Shown here one piece after another: positions 27,452 to 35,843 of a stretch of DNA of 64,000 nucleotides. The notes beneath the pieces are model-generated. The model did no database searches. It was not told the origin of the DNA and worked only from the letters and a program-made list of their open reading frames with translations. Origin of the DNA: Rhodoferax aquaticus. GTDB lineage: Bacteria; Pseudomonadota; Gammaproteobacteria; Burkholderiales; Burkholderiaceae_C. Numbering within the stretch: the first letter of the stretch is position 1; the number at the start of each line of letters is the position of its first letter. The DNA lies in assembly GCF_006974105.1 (NCBI RefSeq), contig NZ_CP036282.1, positions 3,472,001-3,536,000 on the forward strand, read 5' to 3'. The translations under genes and the position numbers were made by a program.

Positions 27452-28360
27452 ATGACCCAACGCCTCACCCCGACTGCAGCTCTTCTTCTCGTAATTCCAC
27501 CGCTCCTATGGTCAGGTAACGCTGTGGTGGGGCGCTTGGTAAGTCCACTGGTCTCGCCCATGACACTCAACCTGCTGCGCTGGGCCATTGCCTTGGTGCT
27601 TTTGTTGCCCTTTGCCGCGCATGTGTTGCGACGCGACAGTGTGCTGTGGCCGCAGTGGCGGCGCTTTGCCGCCCTGAGCTTTTTTAGTATTGGGGCTTAC
27701 AACGCCTTGCTCTATCTGGCGCTGAACACCTCTACACCCATCAACGTCACCCTGGTCGGCGCCAGCACACCGGTATGGATGCTGCTCATTGGTCGGCTGT
27801 TCTTTAAGGCCCCCATTAGCCAAAGGCAATGCTGGGGTGCCGTTCTGTCTGTAGCGGGCGTGGTCTTGGTGCTGTCCCGTGGGCAATGGGCCTTGCTACT
27901 CAACCTGCGTTTGGTCGTGGGCGACTTGTATGTCCTGATGGCTTCGTGCGCTTGGGCTTACTACAGCTGGATGCTCTCGCGCCCAAGCCCCGAGTCAGCC
28001 TCCTTGCGGGCCGATTGGTCGGCCTTTTTAATGGGGCAAATTGTGTTTGGCTTAGGCTGGTGCCTAGCCTCCACGGGAGTGGAGTGGACCGCAACGCCTG
28101 CCCATATTGAATGGGGTTGGCCCCTGATCTCTGCCTTGGCCTTTATCGCGGTAGGGCCTGCAGTGATTGCCTATGCGTCTTGGGGCGCTGGGGTAGCGCG
28201 TGCGGGGCCAGCGGTTGCCGGCTTTTTTATCAACCTCACGCCCTTGTTCACAGCCTTGCTCTCCGCTGCATTTTTGGGAGAGGCGCCACAACTTTTTCAC
28301 GGTCTGGCGTTTGCTTTGATTGTCTCTGGCATCGTCTTGTCCACCCAGCGCAAAGGGTGA
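27452..28360 (+). CDS. EamA-family (DMT) transporter
   Basis: A 302-residue ten-helix transporter of the DMT superfamily. It starts with a helix containing VIPPLLWSGNAVVGRLVSPL and contains two EamA repeats. The family-typical PPLLWSGNAVVGR-like entry and SWGAGVARAGPAVAGFF-type ninth helix are visible. It is divergent from the EamA gene at 26439-27317 across about 135 bp and convergent with the MFS gene (17 bp between stops). Substrate is not predictable. Confidence 0.88.
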   Translation: MTQRLTPTAALLLVIPPLLWSGNAVVGRLVSPLVSPMTLNLLRWAIALVLLLPFAAHVLRRDSVLWPQWRRFAALSFFSIGAYNALLYLALNTSTPINVTLVGASTPVWMLLIGRLFFKAPISQRQCWGAVLSVAGVVLVLSRGQWALLLNLRLVVGDLYVLMASCAWAYYSWMLSRPSPESASLRADWSAFLMGQIVFGLGWCLASTGVEWTATPAHIEWGWPLISALAFIAVGPAVIAYASWGAGVARAGPAVAGFFINLTPLFTALLSAAFLGEAPQLFHGLAFALIVSGIVLSTQRKG

Positions 28361-28377
28361 TGCAAAGGGCACTGCCC

Positions 28378-29550
28378 TCACGGTGCTTTGTCAGGAACGC
28401 GATGCGCAAACGCAGCCAGCGTGGCAGCACCTAGTACGACCACCCCCATGGCCATGGTCAAAGAAACATGTTGTGCGATGGCCCCAATCACGGGCGGCCC
28501 GACCATAAACCCGCTGTAGCCAATGGAGGACACCGCCGCTATGGCCGCTGCAGGCGTAGTACCTGGCACGCGGGCTGCCGCGGTGTACAAAATAGGCACC
28601 ACCATCGCCAAGCCAGCGCCAGCAATCGCAAACCCGACAAGCGACACCCACGGCAACGCGAACAGCAACACGACTGCCATGGCGACTGCTGTCACAAGAC
28701 CACTGGCCTGCAGCAATAGGCGCTCACTAAATCGGTGGCGAAAGCTGTCGGCTGCGAAACGCATGGCGGCCATGGCCCCCGAGAAGGCTGCGTAACCCAA
28801 GGCGGCTTGGTCTTGCGGCATGCCCACCTCTTGTTTGAGGTAGAGCACACACCAGTCGTACACAGCACCCTCCGCGCTCATGCCGGTGAATATCAGCAAG
28901 CCAATCACGAGCAGCGCTCCACGCGGCCAAGCAAAACGCGCACCTTCACCGGCCTTGGGGGCTGCGGTTTCTGTAGGCAACATCCACCGCGAACCGACCA
29001 GCACACTGACCGCAACCAATACCCCCACAGCGGCAAGCTGAGTACTGGCGGGCAATTGCAGTCGCAACAGCGCCGACATCAAGGCCGCGCCTACCATGGC
29101 ACCTACGCTAAACATGCCATGCAGGCCCCCCATGATGGGCCGACCACCCGCTGCCTCGAGCGCTGACCCTTCGGTATTGATGGCAACGTCATACACACTC
29201 ATGGCCGCACCAAATAGCAGCATGGTCGCAAGCAGCACGCCGTAGTTGGGCCAGTGCAGTACCAGCCCCAGCATGGCAGCCATCGTGACCGCGCACAGCG
29301 CAGTCGCGTTGCGCGCGCCCAAACGTCCAATCATTCGGCCCGCAAACAGCAGGGAGGCCACTGCGCCTATCGCTGCTGCAACCAAGACCAACGACAAGGC
29401 CGAAGGCTCCAACCCATAGTGGTCTTTGACGGAGGGGATGTGCACCCCCCAAGAGCCGCCCAGCACGCCCAACGCGGCAAACATACCCCGTGTGGCCCAA
29501 ACCGCATGGCGAATCTGCCGCGGCGAACCATGCACCTGCGCTTGGCTCAT
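28378..29550 (-). CDS. MFS transporter
   Basis: A 390-residue inner-membrane permease with about twelve hydrophobic segments. Features: GSWGVHIPSVKDHYGLEPSA in the first loop, the loop 2-3 motif FAGRMIGRLGARNA (resembling the MFS G-x3-D/G-R-x-G/R motif) and a pseudo-symmetric second half. This resembles the YbjJ-like subgroup of unknown substrate. ATG at 29550 has a G-rich stretch just upstream; the frame is open 13 codons further. It is divergent from the AraC-type gene, a likely regulator. Confidence 0.88.
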   Translation of the reverse strand: MSQAQVHGSPRQIRHAVWATRGMFAALGVLGGSWGVHIPSVKDHYGLEPSALSLVLVAAAIGAVASLLFAGRMIGRLGARNATALCAVTMAAMLGLVLHWPNYGVLLATMLLFGAAMSVYDVAINTEGSALEAAGGRPIMGGLHGMFSVGAMVGAALMSALLRLQLPASTQLAAVGVLVAVSVLVGSRWMLPTETAAPKAGEGARFAWPRGALLVIGLLIFTGMSAEGAVYDWCVLYLKQEVGMPQDQAALGYAAFSGAMAAMRFAADSFRHRFSERLLLQASGLVTAVAMAVVLLFALPWVSLVGFAIAGAGLAMVVPILYTAAARVPGTTPAAAIAAVSSIGYSGFMVGPPVIGAIAQHVSLTMAMGVVVLGAATLAAFAHRVPDKAP

Positions 29551-29624
29551 GCTGCCCCCCCGCGTTGAAACGCACTTCGGGCCATGCACTGAGCACTAAG
29601 AATAAGGTAAATCTTGGACGACAT

Positions 29625-29637
29625 AAGTACAGTACTT
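29625..29637. promoter_or_regulatory. Short palindrome between the MFS and AraC genes
   Basis: AAGTACAGTACTT is a perfect 13-bp palindrome with 6-bp arms and one central base, in the 141-bp divergent region. It is a possible regulator-binding site. AraC proteins more often bind direct repeats, so the assignment is weak. Confidence 0.3.
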
Positions 29638-29691
29638 TTCACTAGAATTTGCCAAGGCGTTGGCTTGTATGTCTATCGATCGTAGGCCAAA

Positions 29692-30684
29692 ATGCCCCAA
29701 GTCGCAAAGCAAAGCGGTACCAAAGTAATGTCAAAAATAGCAAAATTCTTAGATCAAGAATTGCCGCCGCAGTGCAGTCAACCCGCCGTAGCGGCCGACG
29801 ACCCCGACGCACCCGCCTTAGCCCTGCGATTGCGCCGGCACTTGGCCCATTTCATCACCTTGGCAGCCACCGGCAGCTTGCCGCTAGTGCCCCCGCCTGC
29901 GCAAGCCCATTGGGCCGCGCGCGGGGCAGGCCATTTCCATTTAGGGGCCGAGCTGTTTTTACAGATGCAAGGCTATACCGAGTTTCGATTTCCGCAGGGG
30001 CAGGTCACGCTGCGGGCAGGCGAAGCCTTGCTCATGCCGCCAAAGCTGCTCCACGACGAATGGGTGGGGGGCGATGCCCACGGCCCCTTTGCGAACCTGG
30101 TGATCTACGCCGACAGCCAAGCCGTGTCGTGCCACATTGCCAATGAAGCCCAACCACAGCGGCCCGGCAACCTGTACCTAGAGTCGTGCCAGCACCCGGA
30201 TGCAGCACGCATTGAAGGCTGGTTGGTCGATGCCACCCAGGCCCCCACCCAAGACACCCACGGGCTCTGGCCCGTGCAGCAGCGCGCCTTGGTACTGACC
30301 GCACTCAGCGGCGTGTCACGCCTCTTGGATGCGCCCGAGCAGCTGGTGTCCCACGAGCCCCCACTGTTTGCAAAATTGCGCATGCACATTCAAAACCGTC
30401 TGGGCGATGTTGACCTCACGGTGGCCAGCTTGGCAGAGGCTGTGGGTTGTAGTGCGGACTACCTTTCGCACCTGTACAGCCAGCACACGGGGGAGCACCT
30501 GTGGCAGGTGGTACTGCGCCTGCGTTTGGCGCGCGCGGCCCGTTTGCTCAAAGAGGATGACTCGGCGGTGAAGGAGATTGCTTGGTGCTGCGGGTTTGCC
30601 AGTTCCAGCCATTTCATTCGCTGCTTTAAGCAGCAGTTTGGGACTACGCCTAAGGTGTATCGGGCGCAGGCTTTGGTTTCCTGA
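29692..30684 (+). CDS. AraC-family transcriptional regulator
   Basis: A 330-residue regulator. The N-terminal half has a cupin-like effector domain (LGAELFLQMQGYTEFRFPQG, then LRAGEALLMPPKLLHDEW). The C-terminal 100 residues hold the two HTH motifs: VASLAEAVGCSADYLSHLYS and IAWCCGFASSSHFIRCFKQQ followed by FGTTPKVYR. Start ATG 29692 or 29728 (MSKIAKFLDQ) is unresolved; neither has a good Shine-Dalgarno. It is divergent from the MFS transporter, which it probably regulates. A cupin suggests a small sugar-like or aromatic ligand, but this is a guess. Confidence 0.9.
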   Translation: MPQVAKQSGTKVMSKIAKFLDQELPPQCSQPAVAADDPDAPALALRLRRHLAHFITLAATGSLPLVPPPAQAHWAARGAGHFHLGAELFLQMQGYTEFRFPQGQVTLRAGEALLMPPKLLHDEWVGGDAHGPFANLVIYADSQAVSCHIANEAQPQRPGNLYLESCQHPDAARIEGWLVDATQAPTQDTHGLWPVQQRALVLTALSGVSRLLDAPEQLVSHEPPLFAKLRMHIQNRLGDVDLTVASLAEAVGCSADYLSHLYSQHTGEHLWQVVLRLRLARAARLLKEDDSAVKEIAWCCGFASSSHFIRCFKQQFGTTPKVYRAQALVS

Positions 30685-30753
30685 GCTGCTCCCTCTCTTC
30701 ATGAATGCTCTTGTCTCCTAGTTGCGGGTTTGGTGGTGTGGCTTGGTTTATTG

Positions 30754-31183
30754 ACTCCCACTCCCCCCAGCCCCCTCGCCCCGTCGGCGAGGGGGAGCCT
30801 TGAACTGCCGATTTGATTGTTTTACCCCGGACACACGGCTACCCAAGAGCCGCTGCCAACGGGTGGGCGCGCCACGGCTATGGCGAGCGGTCGTAGAACT
30901 TCACAGGGATGTGTGCGCACCGACTGGCGCGCTTCGCCGCCAGCAGCCAGAGGCGACAGTTAATGCAGTACGTATACCTATCGCGACGCAACTGGCAGGC
31001 GCAGCTGCCAGCGTTGGCACACCAACGTGCGCGAAGTATCTACAACCGCACCGCTAGCGCCGTGGCGAACAGCAAAATTGGCAACGCCACCCCAGTAATT
31101 CCGCATCCGGAATCCAGCCACCAAATCGGCAGTTCAAGGCTCCCCCTCGCCGACGGGGCGAGGGGGCTGGGGGGAGTGGGAGT
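30754..31183. mobile_element. 430-bp non-coding element bounded by perfect 62-bp inverted repeats (MITE/REP-doublet-like)
   Basis: Arms 30754-30815 and 31122-31183 are exact reverse complements over 62 bp. Each arm contains its own hairpin: CCCCCTCGCC and GGCGAGGGGG, 10-bp stem with a 5-base loop. The 306-bp interior has further small hairpins (CTGGCAG 30992-30998 with CTGCCAG 31005-31011; GTGGCG 31062-31067 with CGCCAC 31085-31090) and no recognisable coding. No transposase is present. A target duplication was not found; the flanks are only weakly similar. It occupies the 536-bp gene-free gap between the AraC and SDR genes. The rest of that gap holds nothing I can identify. Confidence 0.6.
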
Positions 31184-31220
31184 TAAAAAGAACGCTGGAA
31201 CTCAAACAAAACAACGAAAA

Positions 31221-32015
31221 CTAGAAAGTCCCCGAGTAAGCCCCCCCATCCAACAACACATTCTGCCCCGTCATATAAGCCGCCTGCTGGCTGCACAAAA
31301 AGGCACACACCTGACCAAACTCCTGAGGCGTGCCATAGCGCCCCATCGGAATCTGTGCCTGCTGGCTTGCGCGGATTTCTTCCACCGATTTGCCACTTTT
31401 ATTAGCCGTTGCCTGCACCGTGGCCGCAATGCGGTCGGTGTCAAACTTGCCTGGCAAAAGGTTGTTGATGGTCACGCCCTTGGCCGCCAAACTAGAGCGG
31501 GCGACACCGGCGACAAAACCGGTCAAGCCACTGCGTGCGCCGTTGGACAAACCCAAGATATCAATGGGCGACTTCACCGAGCTGGAGGTGATGTTCACAA
31601 TGCGCCCAAAGCCACGTGCTGCCATGCCGTCTACCGTGGCTTTGATGAGCTCGATGGGGGTCAGCATATTGGCGTCCACCGCTTTGATCCATGCGTCCCG
31701 GTCCCAGTCTCGAAAATCCCCCGTAGGCGGCCCACCCGCGTTGGTCACCACAATGTCAAAGTCTTTGCGCACCGCAAACACGGCCTCACGCCCCGCCACC
31801 GTGGTGATGTCTTGGGCACAAAAAAGCACACTAGCGCCCGTAGATTGTGCGTGGTTAGCTATCAAATTTGAAGCAGCTTGCGCAAGCAGCGCTTCGCCCC
31901 TGGCCACAATGAGCACATTCACCCCCTCTTGCACCAGTGCCTGCGCGCAGCCTAGTCCCAAACCTTTGCTCGCGCCGCACACCAGCGCCCATTTGCCCTG
32001 CAGTCCCAAATCCAT
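31221..32015 (-). CDS. SDR-family oxidoreductase lacking the canonical Tyr-x3-Lys
   Basis: A 264-residue Rossmann-fold protein. The nucleotide site GASKGLGLG is at 14-22, TNAGG at 91-95, and the conserved NITSSSVKSP at 141-150. The position of the catalytic Tyr-x3-Lys reads S157-x3-R161 (LGLSNGARSG), so the usual proton-relay residues are absent. I believe this variant recurs in a subfamily annotated as 3-oxoacyl-ACP reductase. Residues 49-62 are encoded by an interspersed repeat. ATG at 32015 has AAGGGG 7 bases upstream. It is divergent from the ROK kinase. Confidence 0.87.
   Translation of the reverse strand: MDLGLQGKWALVCGASKGLGLGCAQALVQEGVNVLIVARGEALLAQAASNLIANHAQSTGASVLFCAQDITTVAGREAVFAVRKDFDIVVTNAGGPPTGDFRDWDRDAWIKAVDANMLTPIELIKATVDGMAARGFGRIVNITSSSVKSPIDILGLSNGARSGLTGFVAGVARSSLAAKGVTINNLLPGKFDTDRIAATVQATANKSGKSVEEIRASQQAQIPMGRYGTPQEFGQVCAFLCSQQAAYMTGQNVLLDGGAYSGTF
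31829..31872 (+). repeat. Short interspersed repeat, copy D (inside a coding sequence)
   Basis: CACTAGCGCCCGTAGATTG, then GCGTGGTTAGCTATCAAATT. It lies in frame inside the SDR gene and encodes about residues 49-62 of that protein. It shares GCGCCCGTAGAT with the copy at 34710-34765. Confidence 0.55.
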
Positions 32016-32125
32016 AGCCGTACCCCTTGTCTCGTTGACCGCAGCCCGTAGTGGCTGGGTCGGTTGATGATACAAACGCAGGCGCGGCACCCGCCGGTTT
32101 CTCTGCATCTACCCCTGTTTTTCTG

Positions 32126-33052
32126 ATGATTACTTGTTTTGACATTGGCGGCTCTTCCATCAAAGTGGCCGTGGCCCACAGCCCCGACAAGGTCGTGGCC
32201 GGGCGAACACTGCCGACCCCCTTGCATGACTTTGAGGCCTTCGTGGCCACCATGCAGACGCTAATCGCCGATGGCCCACCAGCGGCCCACCAGCTCGTCT
32301 CTATCTCGATTTGCGGGGTGGTCGATCCCGAAACGGGTGCCCTCAAATGCGCCAACATTCCCTGCATTGACGGACGCACCTTAGACCAAGACCTGGAGCA
32401 CCGTTTGGGCTGCGTGGTGCTGGTCGCCAACGACGCCGACTGCTTCACCATGGCAGAAGCCGTGGCTGGCGCAGGCCGAGGCCACCGTGTGGTGTTTGGT
32501 GCCATCTTGGGCACCGGCGTGGGCGGAGGCTTGGTGATTGACGGCACGTTGCTCACCGGCGCTGGTGGCTACGCGGGCGAGTGGGGCCATGGGCCTATCA
32601 CTGCCACTCAGGCAGGCAACCCCGCGGTGGACGTACCGCGCTTTGCCTGTGGCTGCGGCCAGGTCGGTTGTGTGGATGCGGTAGGTGGCGCGCGTGGCTT
32701 GGAGCGGCTGCACGCACATTTGCACAGCACCACCCTGCGCAGCACCGACATCATGGCGCAGTGGCTCAACCCGCAAGATGCACACCACGCCCAGGCCTGC
32801 CAAACCATGGACTGCTATGTGGACTTGGTGGCCGAGCCGCTGGCCTTGGTGGTCAACGTGGTGGGGGCTTCGGTCATTCCTGTCGGGGGCGGCTTGTCCA
32901 ACGTCAAGCCTTTGCTATCCCGACTCGACTCCGCTGTGCGCGCGCGCATTTTGCGCACCACGCACGCGCCTTTGGTGGTACCCAGCCAGTGCACCGTAGA
33001 GCCCGGCCTCATTGGCGCAGGCATTTTGGGTCTGAATAAGGCCCAGGCGTGA
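32126..33052 (+). CDS. ROK-family sugar kinase
   Basis: A 308-residue ATP-dependent hexose or N-acetylhexosamine kinase. It starts MITCFDIGGSSIK (phosphate-binding DIGGS). The catalytic Asp103 is in ANDADCF, with the GTGVGGGLVIDG loop at 129-140. The ROK zinc site is complete: His155 in EWGHGP and Cys175/177/182 in CGCGQVGC. Start at 32126 follows the family; a GTG at 32051 is possible. It overlaps cutC by 4 bp. Closest familiar types are NagK/Mak, but specificity is not determined. It is divergent from the SDR gene. Confidence 0.9.
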   Translation: MITCFDIGGSSIKVAVAHSPDKVVAGRTLPTPLHDFEAFVATMQTLIADGPPAAHQLVSISICGVVDPETGALKCANIPCIDGRTLDQDLEHRLGCVVLVANDADCFTMAEAVAGAGRGHRVVFGAILGTGVGGGLVIDGTLLTGAGGYAGEWGHGPITATQAGNPAVDVPRFACGCGQVGCVDAVGGARGLERLHAHLHSTTLRSTDIMAQWLNPQDAHHAQACQTMDCYVDLVAEPLALVVNVVGASVIPVGGGLSNVKPLLSRLDSAVRARILRTTHAPLVVPSQCTVEPGLIGAGILGLNKAQA

Positions 33053-33795
33053 GCACCCTGCATCCGCCAGTGCGTGCCCCTCTGGTTGAAGTCTGCGTGG
33101 ACTCTGCGGCAGGCTTAGCGGCAGCCATTGCGGGTGGGGCTGACCGCATAGAGCTGTGCAGTGCGCTCGCCGTGGGCGGCCTCACACCCACCGCCGGCCT
33201 CATGGCGCTGGCGGCCCAAAGCCCGGTGCCGGTGTATGCCATGGTGCGGCCCCACCCGGGCGACTTCGTCTTTACTGCGGCCGATGTGGACGCCATGCGC
33301 CATGACATCGACACCGTGCGGGCTTTGGGCCTGGCCGGAGTGGTGCTGGGGGCCAACCTGGCCGATGGGCAGCTTGATGGTGCCACGCTGCACACCCTGC
33401 GCCAGCACGCCCAGGGCTTGGGTGCCACGCTGCACCGCGCCTTTGACATGGTGCCCCATATCGCCGACGCCGTAGAGATGGCCGTGCAACTCCGGTTTGA
33501 ACGTATCTTGAGCTCTGGACGTGCCGCCACTGCGCTGGCGGGCTTGCCTGATTTGGCCCTGACCTGCCAAGCCGCAGCAGGCCGCATCAGTGTGATGCCG
33601 GGCTCAGGCGTTCGGCCAGACAACGTGGCAAGCCTGCGCGCTGCGCTGCCCGATGTCTATGAGGTGCATGGCGCATGCACACTTGCCGCACCGTATGTGC
33701 ATCAGCGCGCCATTGACTTGGGGTTTTGCCAGCCCCTGATGCGACACACCAGCGCGCACGAGGTGCGGGCGATGAAGGCGGCGGTTCTCACGTAA
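33049..33795 (+). CDS. cutC: CutC-family protein (TIM barrel)
   Basis: A 248-residue TIM-barrel protein named for copper homeostasis in E. coli, although the copper link has been questioned. Seen: the N-terminal VEVCVDSAAGLAAAIAGGAD, then RIELCSALAVGGLTPTAGL, and YAMVRPHPGDFVFT. It starts with GTG inside the ROK stop (GTGA), so translation is coupled to the kinase. An active-site role is unknown. Its tight pairing with a sugar kinase fits a metabolic rather than a metal-handling job, but that is inference. Confidence 0.92.
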   Translation: MSTLHPPVRAPLVEVCVDSAAGLAAAIAGGADRIELCSALAVGGLTPTAGLMALAAQSPVPVYAMVRPHPGDFVFTAADVDAMRHDIDTVRALGLAGVVLGANLADGQLDGATLHTLRQHAQGLGATLHRAFDMVPHIADAVEMAVQLRFERILSSGRAATALAGLPDLALTCQAAAGRISVMPGSGVRPDNVASLRAALPDVYEVHGACTLAAPYVHQRAIDLGFCQPLMRHTSAHEVRAMKAAVLT

Positions 33796-33817
33796 ACGCG
33801 GGGCGCTTTTGGGGGCG

Positions 33818-34759
33818 CTAAGGCTTGCGGGTGCAGACGTACACCCCAGCCAGCACCAAGGCCGTGCCCGCAATGATCCAGCTATTGAAGGGCTCACCCA
33901 GCACCAGCACGCCCATGGCAATGGTCGACATGGGGCCCACCATGCCCACTTGGGCCGCCAAGCCCGGGCCAATGCGCTCAATGGCCATCATCACCATGAG
34001 CACCGGCACCACGGTGCAAAGCGTGGCATTCAAAACCGAGAGCCATAGCACCGCAGGCGCCAGCTCCCACACCAGAGCCACCGGGCGCAAGAGCACAAAC
34101 TGCCCGATACACAGCACGCAGGCTATGCTGGTGGCCAGACCCACCAAACGCAGCGAGCCCAAGCGCTGCACCAGCTCACCGCTGTAGGCCAGATAAATGG
34201 CATAACTCACCGCGCTCAAAAACACCAGAACGGCACCCAGCGCCACATCGGGGCCTTGCAGGCTGGCCTCGTGGCCAAACACCAGCAGCACACCGCTGTA
34301 GCTAATGGCCATGCCCAGAGCTTGCCAACGGCCAATGGGGCGCTTGTACAGCAGCAGCCCCAAGAGCAGCACGATGGTGGGGTTCAGGTACAGCACCAAA
34401 CGCTCCAGCGAGGCCGAGATATAGGCCAGCCCCGCAAAATCCAGAAAACTCGCCAAGTAATACCCGGTGAACCCTAGCCCCGCAATGCCCAGCCAGTCCT
34501 TGTGGGAAAGCGCCACTGGGTCAGCACCTCCAGGACCTTTGCCTGGTCGGCTCGCCCACCAAGCAATCACCAAAAAAAAGGGAAGTGCAAACACCATGCG
34601 CAGCATGATGAGCGTGACCGCATCCACCCCATGGCGGTAGGCCATCTTGATGATGATGGCCTTGCCGCTAAAGGCAATGGAGCCGGCCATGGCCAGCACC
34701 AACCCAAATGCTATATTTTTAGGAGCTGCTTGCGCAGTATCTACGGGCGCAATAGCCAC
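33818..34759 (-). CDS. EamA-family (DMT) transporter with repeat-derived N-terminus
   Basis: A 313-residue ten-helix DMT transporter with two EamA repeats (first helix AFGLVLAMAGSIAFSGKAII, later VLFLSAVSYAIYLAYSGELV). The start is GTG at 34759, inside an interspersed repeat, so the first 17 or so residues (MAIAPVDTAQAAPKNIA) are repeat-encoded. An alternative is ATG at 34690, which would cut into helix 1. It lies 2 bp downstream of the DUF808 stop, implying co-transcription and probably coupled translation. Substrate is unknown. Confidence 0.88.
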   Translation of the reverse strand: MAIAPVDTAQAAPKNIAFGLVLAMAGSIAFSGKAIIIKMAYRHGVDAVTLIMLRMVFALPFFLVIAWWASRPGKGPGGADPVALSHKDWLGIAGLGFTGYYLASFLDFAGLAYISASLERLVLYLNPTIVLLLGLLLYKRPIGRWQALGMAISYSGVLLVFGHEASLQGPDVALGAVLVFLSAVSYAIYLAYSGELVQRLGSLRLVGLATSIACVLCIGQFVLLRPVALVWELAPAVLWLSVLNATLCTVVPVLMVMMAIERIGPGLAAQVGMVGPMSTIAMGVLVLGEPFNSWIIAGTALVLAGVYVCTRKP

Positions 34760-34765
34760 TTTTAG
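34710..34765 (-). repeat. Short interspersed repeat, copy E (spans a gene junction)
   Basis: Read on the minus strand: CTAAAAGTGGCTATTGCGCC, CGTAGATACTGCGCAAGCAG, then CTCCTAAAAATATAGC. It contains the TAA stop of the DUF808 gene and the GTG start of the EamA gene. Confidence 0.65.
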
Positions 34766-35712
34766 CCCTTAAATCGCTTCAAAACCGCCTGGTAGGCCGT
34801 CACGCCCAGCAAAACCAAGGCGCCTGCCAGCACACCCACGACGGCATCCGCCAGCACCGGGCCAAGCGATTGGACCGCGTTGGCCAGCATGCCTTGGGCG
34901 GTGCCCACTGGGCCGAGCCAAGCTTCAATAGCATGGTGCAGCCACGGCATGCCATGCACCAAGATGCCGCCACCCACCAAGAACATGGCGACGGTGCCCG
35001 CCACCGACAGGGCCTTCATCAACCACGGTGCCGCCCACAGCACCGCCGCACCCATGCGCCGTTGTAATTGGGCCCATGCGCCCGCAGCGGTTTTGCGGCT
35101 CCAGTACAGGCCCAGGTCATCCAGCTTCACAATGCCCGCCACTGCGCCGTACACCCCCACGGTCATGACCACCGCAATGCCGCTGAGCACGGCCACTTGC
35201 GTGAGCCAAGGCTGGGTTTGCACGGTGCCCAAAGTGATAGCAATGATTTCTGCCGACAGCACAAAGTCGGTGCGCACAGCGCCTTTGATCTTGTCTTTTT
35301 CCAAGGCCACAAGGTCCACTGCGGGGTCGCTCAGCGCGTTGCGCAAAGCGGCTTGGTGCGCGGCATCGTCTTCGCTATGGCTGAGGTATTTGTGGGCCAG
35401 CTTTTCAAACCCTTCAAAGCACAGGAACGCGCCCCCCACCATGAGCAGTGGCGTCACCGCCCAAGGCGCCAGCCAGCTAATCACCAAGGCGGCGGGCACC
35501 AAAATCAGCTTGTTCATAAACGAACCCCGGCACACCGCCCACACCACGGGCAACTCGCGGTCGGCCTGTACCCCAGCCACTTGCTGGGCGTTTAAAGCCA
35601 AGTCGTCGCCCAACACACCGGCAGTTTTTTTGGCCGCCACTTTGGTCAGCAAGGCCACGTCATCCAAGAGGGCGGCAACGTCGTCAATCAGGGCTAAAAG
35701 GCTGCTGGCCAT
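34762..35712 (-). CDS. DUF808 (YedI-like) inner-membrane protein
   Basis: A 316-residue protein of the DUF808 family. It opens [20 protein letters not shown], then [18 protein letters not shown], and has about six hydrophobic segments. Family members are inner-membrane proteins of unknown function. Start ATG at 35712 is chosen by family match; the frame is open 29 codons further. The stop TAA lies in an interspersed repeat and is 2 bp from the EamA start. It is divergent from the phytase-like gene. Confidence 0.9.
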   Translation of the reverse strand: MASSLLALIDDVAALLDDVALLTKVAAKKTAGVLGDDLALNAQQVAGVQADRELPVVWAVCRGSFMNKLILVPAALVISWLAPWAVTPLLMVGGAFLCFEGFEKLAHKYLSHSEDDAAHQAALRNALSDPAVDLVALEKDKIKGAVRTDFVLSAEIIAITLGTVQTQPWLTQVAVLSGIAVVMTVGVYGAVAGIVKLDDLGLYWSRKTAAGAWAQLQRRMGAAVLWAAPWLMKALSVAGTVAMFLVGGGILVHGMPWLHHAIEAWLGPVGTAQGMLANAVQSLGPVLADAVVGVLAGALVLLGVTAYQAVLKRFKG

Positions 35713-35843
35713 ACGTCGTTTGTGCAAGTTGAAAACTGCATTGTCGCCGTACTGAAGCCAGTCAACCGGGTTGACCCGTGTCATCGGCATTTCACACAAG
35801 CGCTCTACGCTTGCGCGCTTCTCTCACCCACTGGAAAACATCG

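Noticed and set aside
30909..31871. A 320-residue reading frame running through the inverted-repeat element into the SDR gene
   Set aside because: It crosses both repeat structures and lies antisense to the SDR gene, and its translation has no recognisable motif or homogeneous codon character. Judged non-coding.
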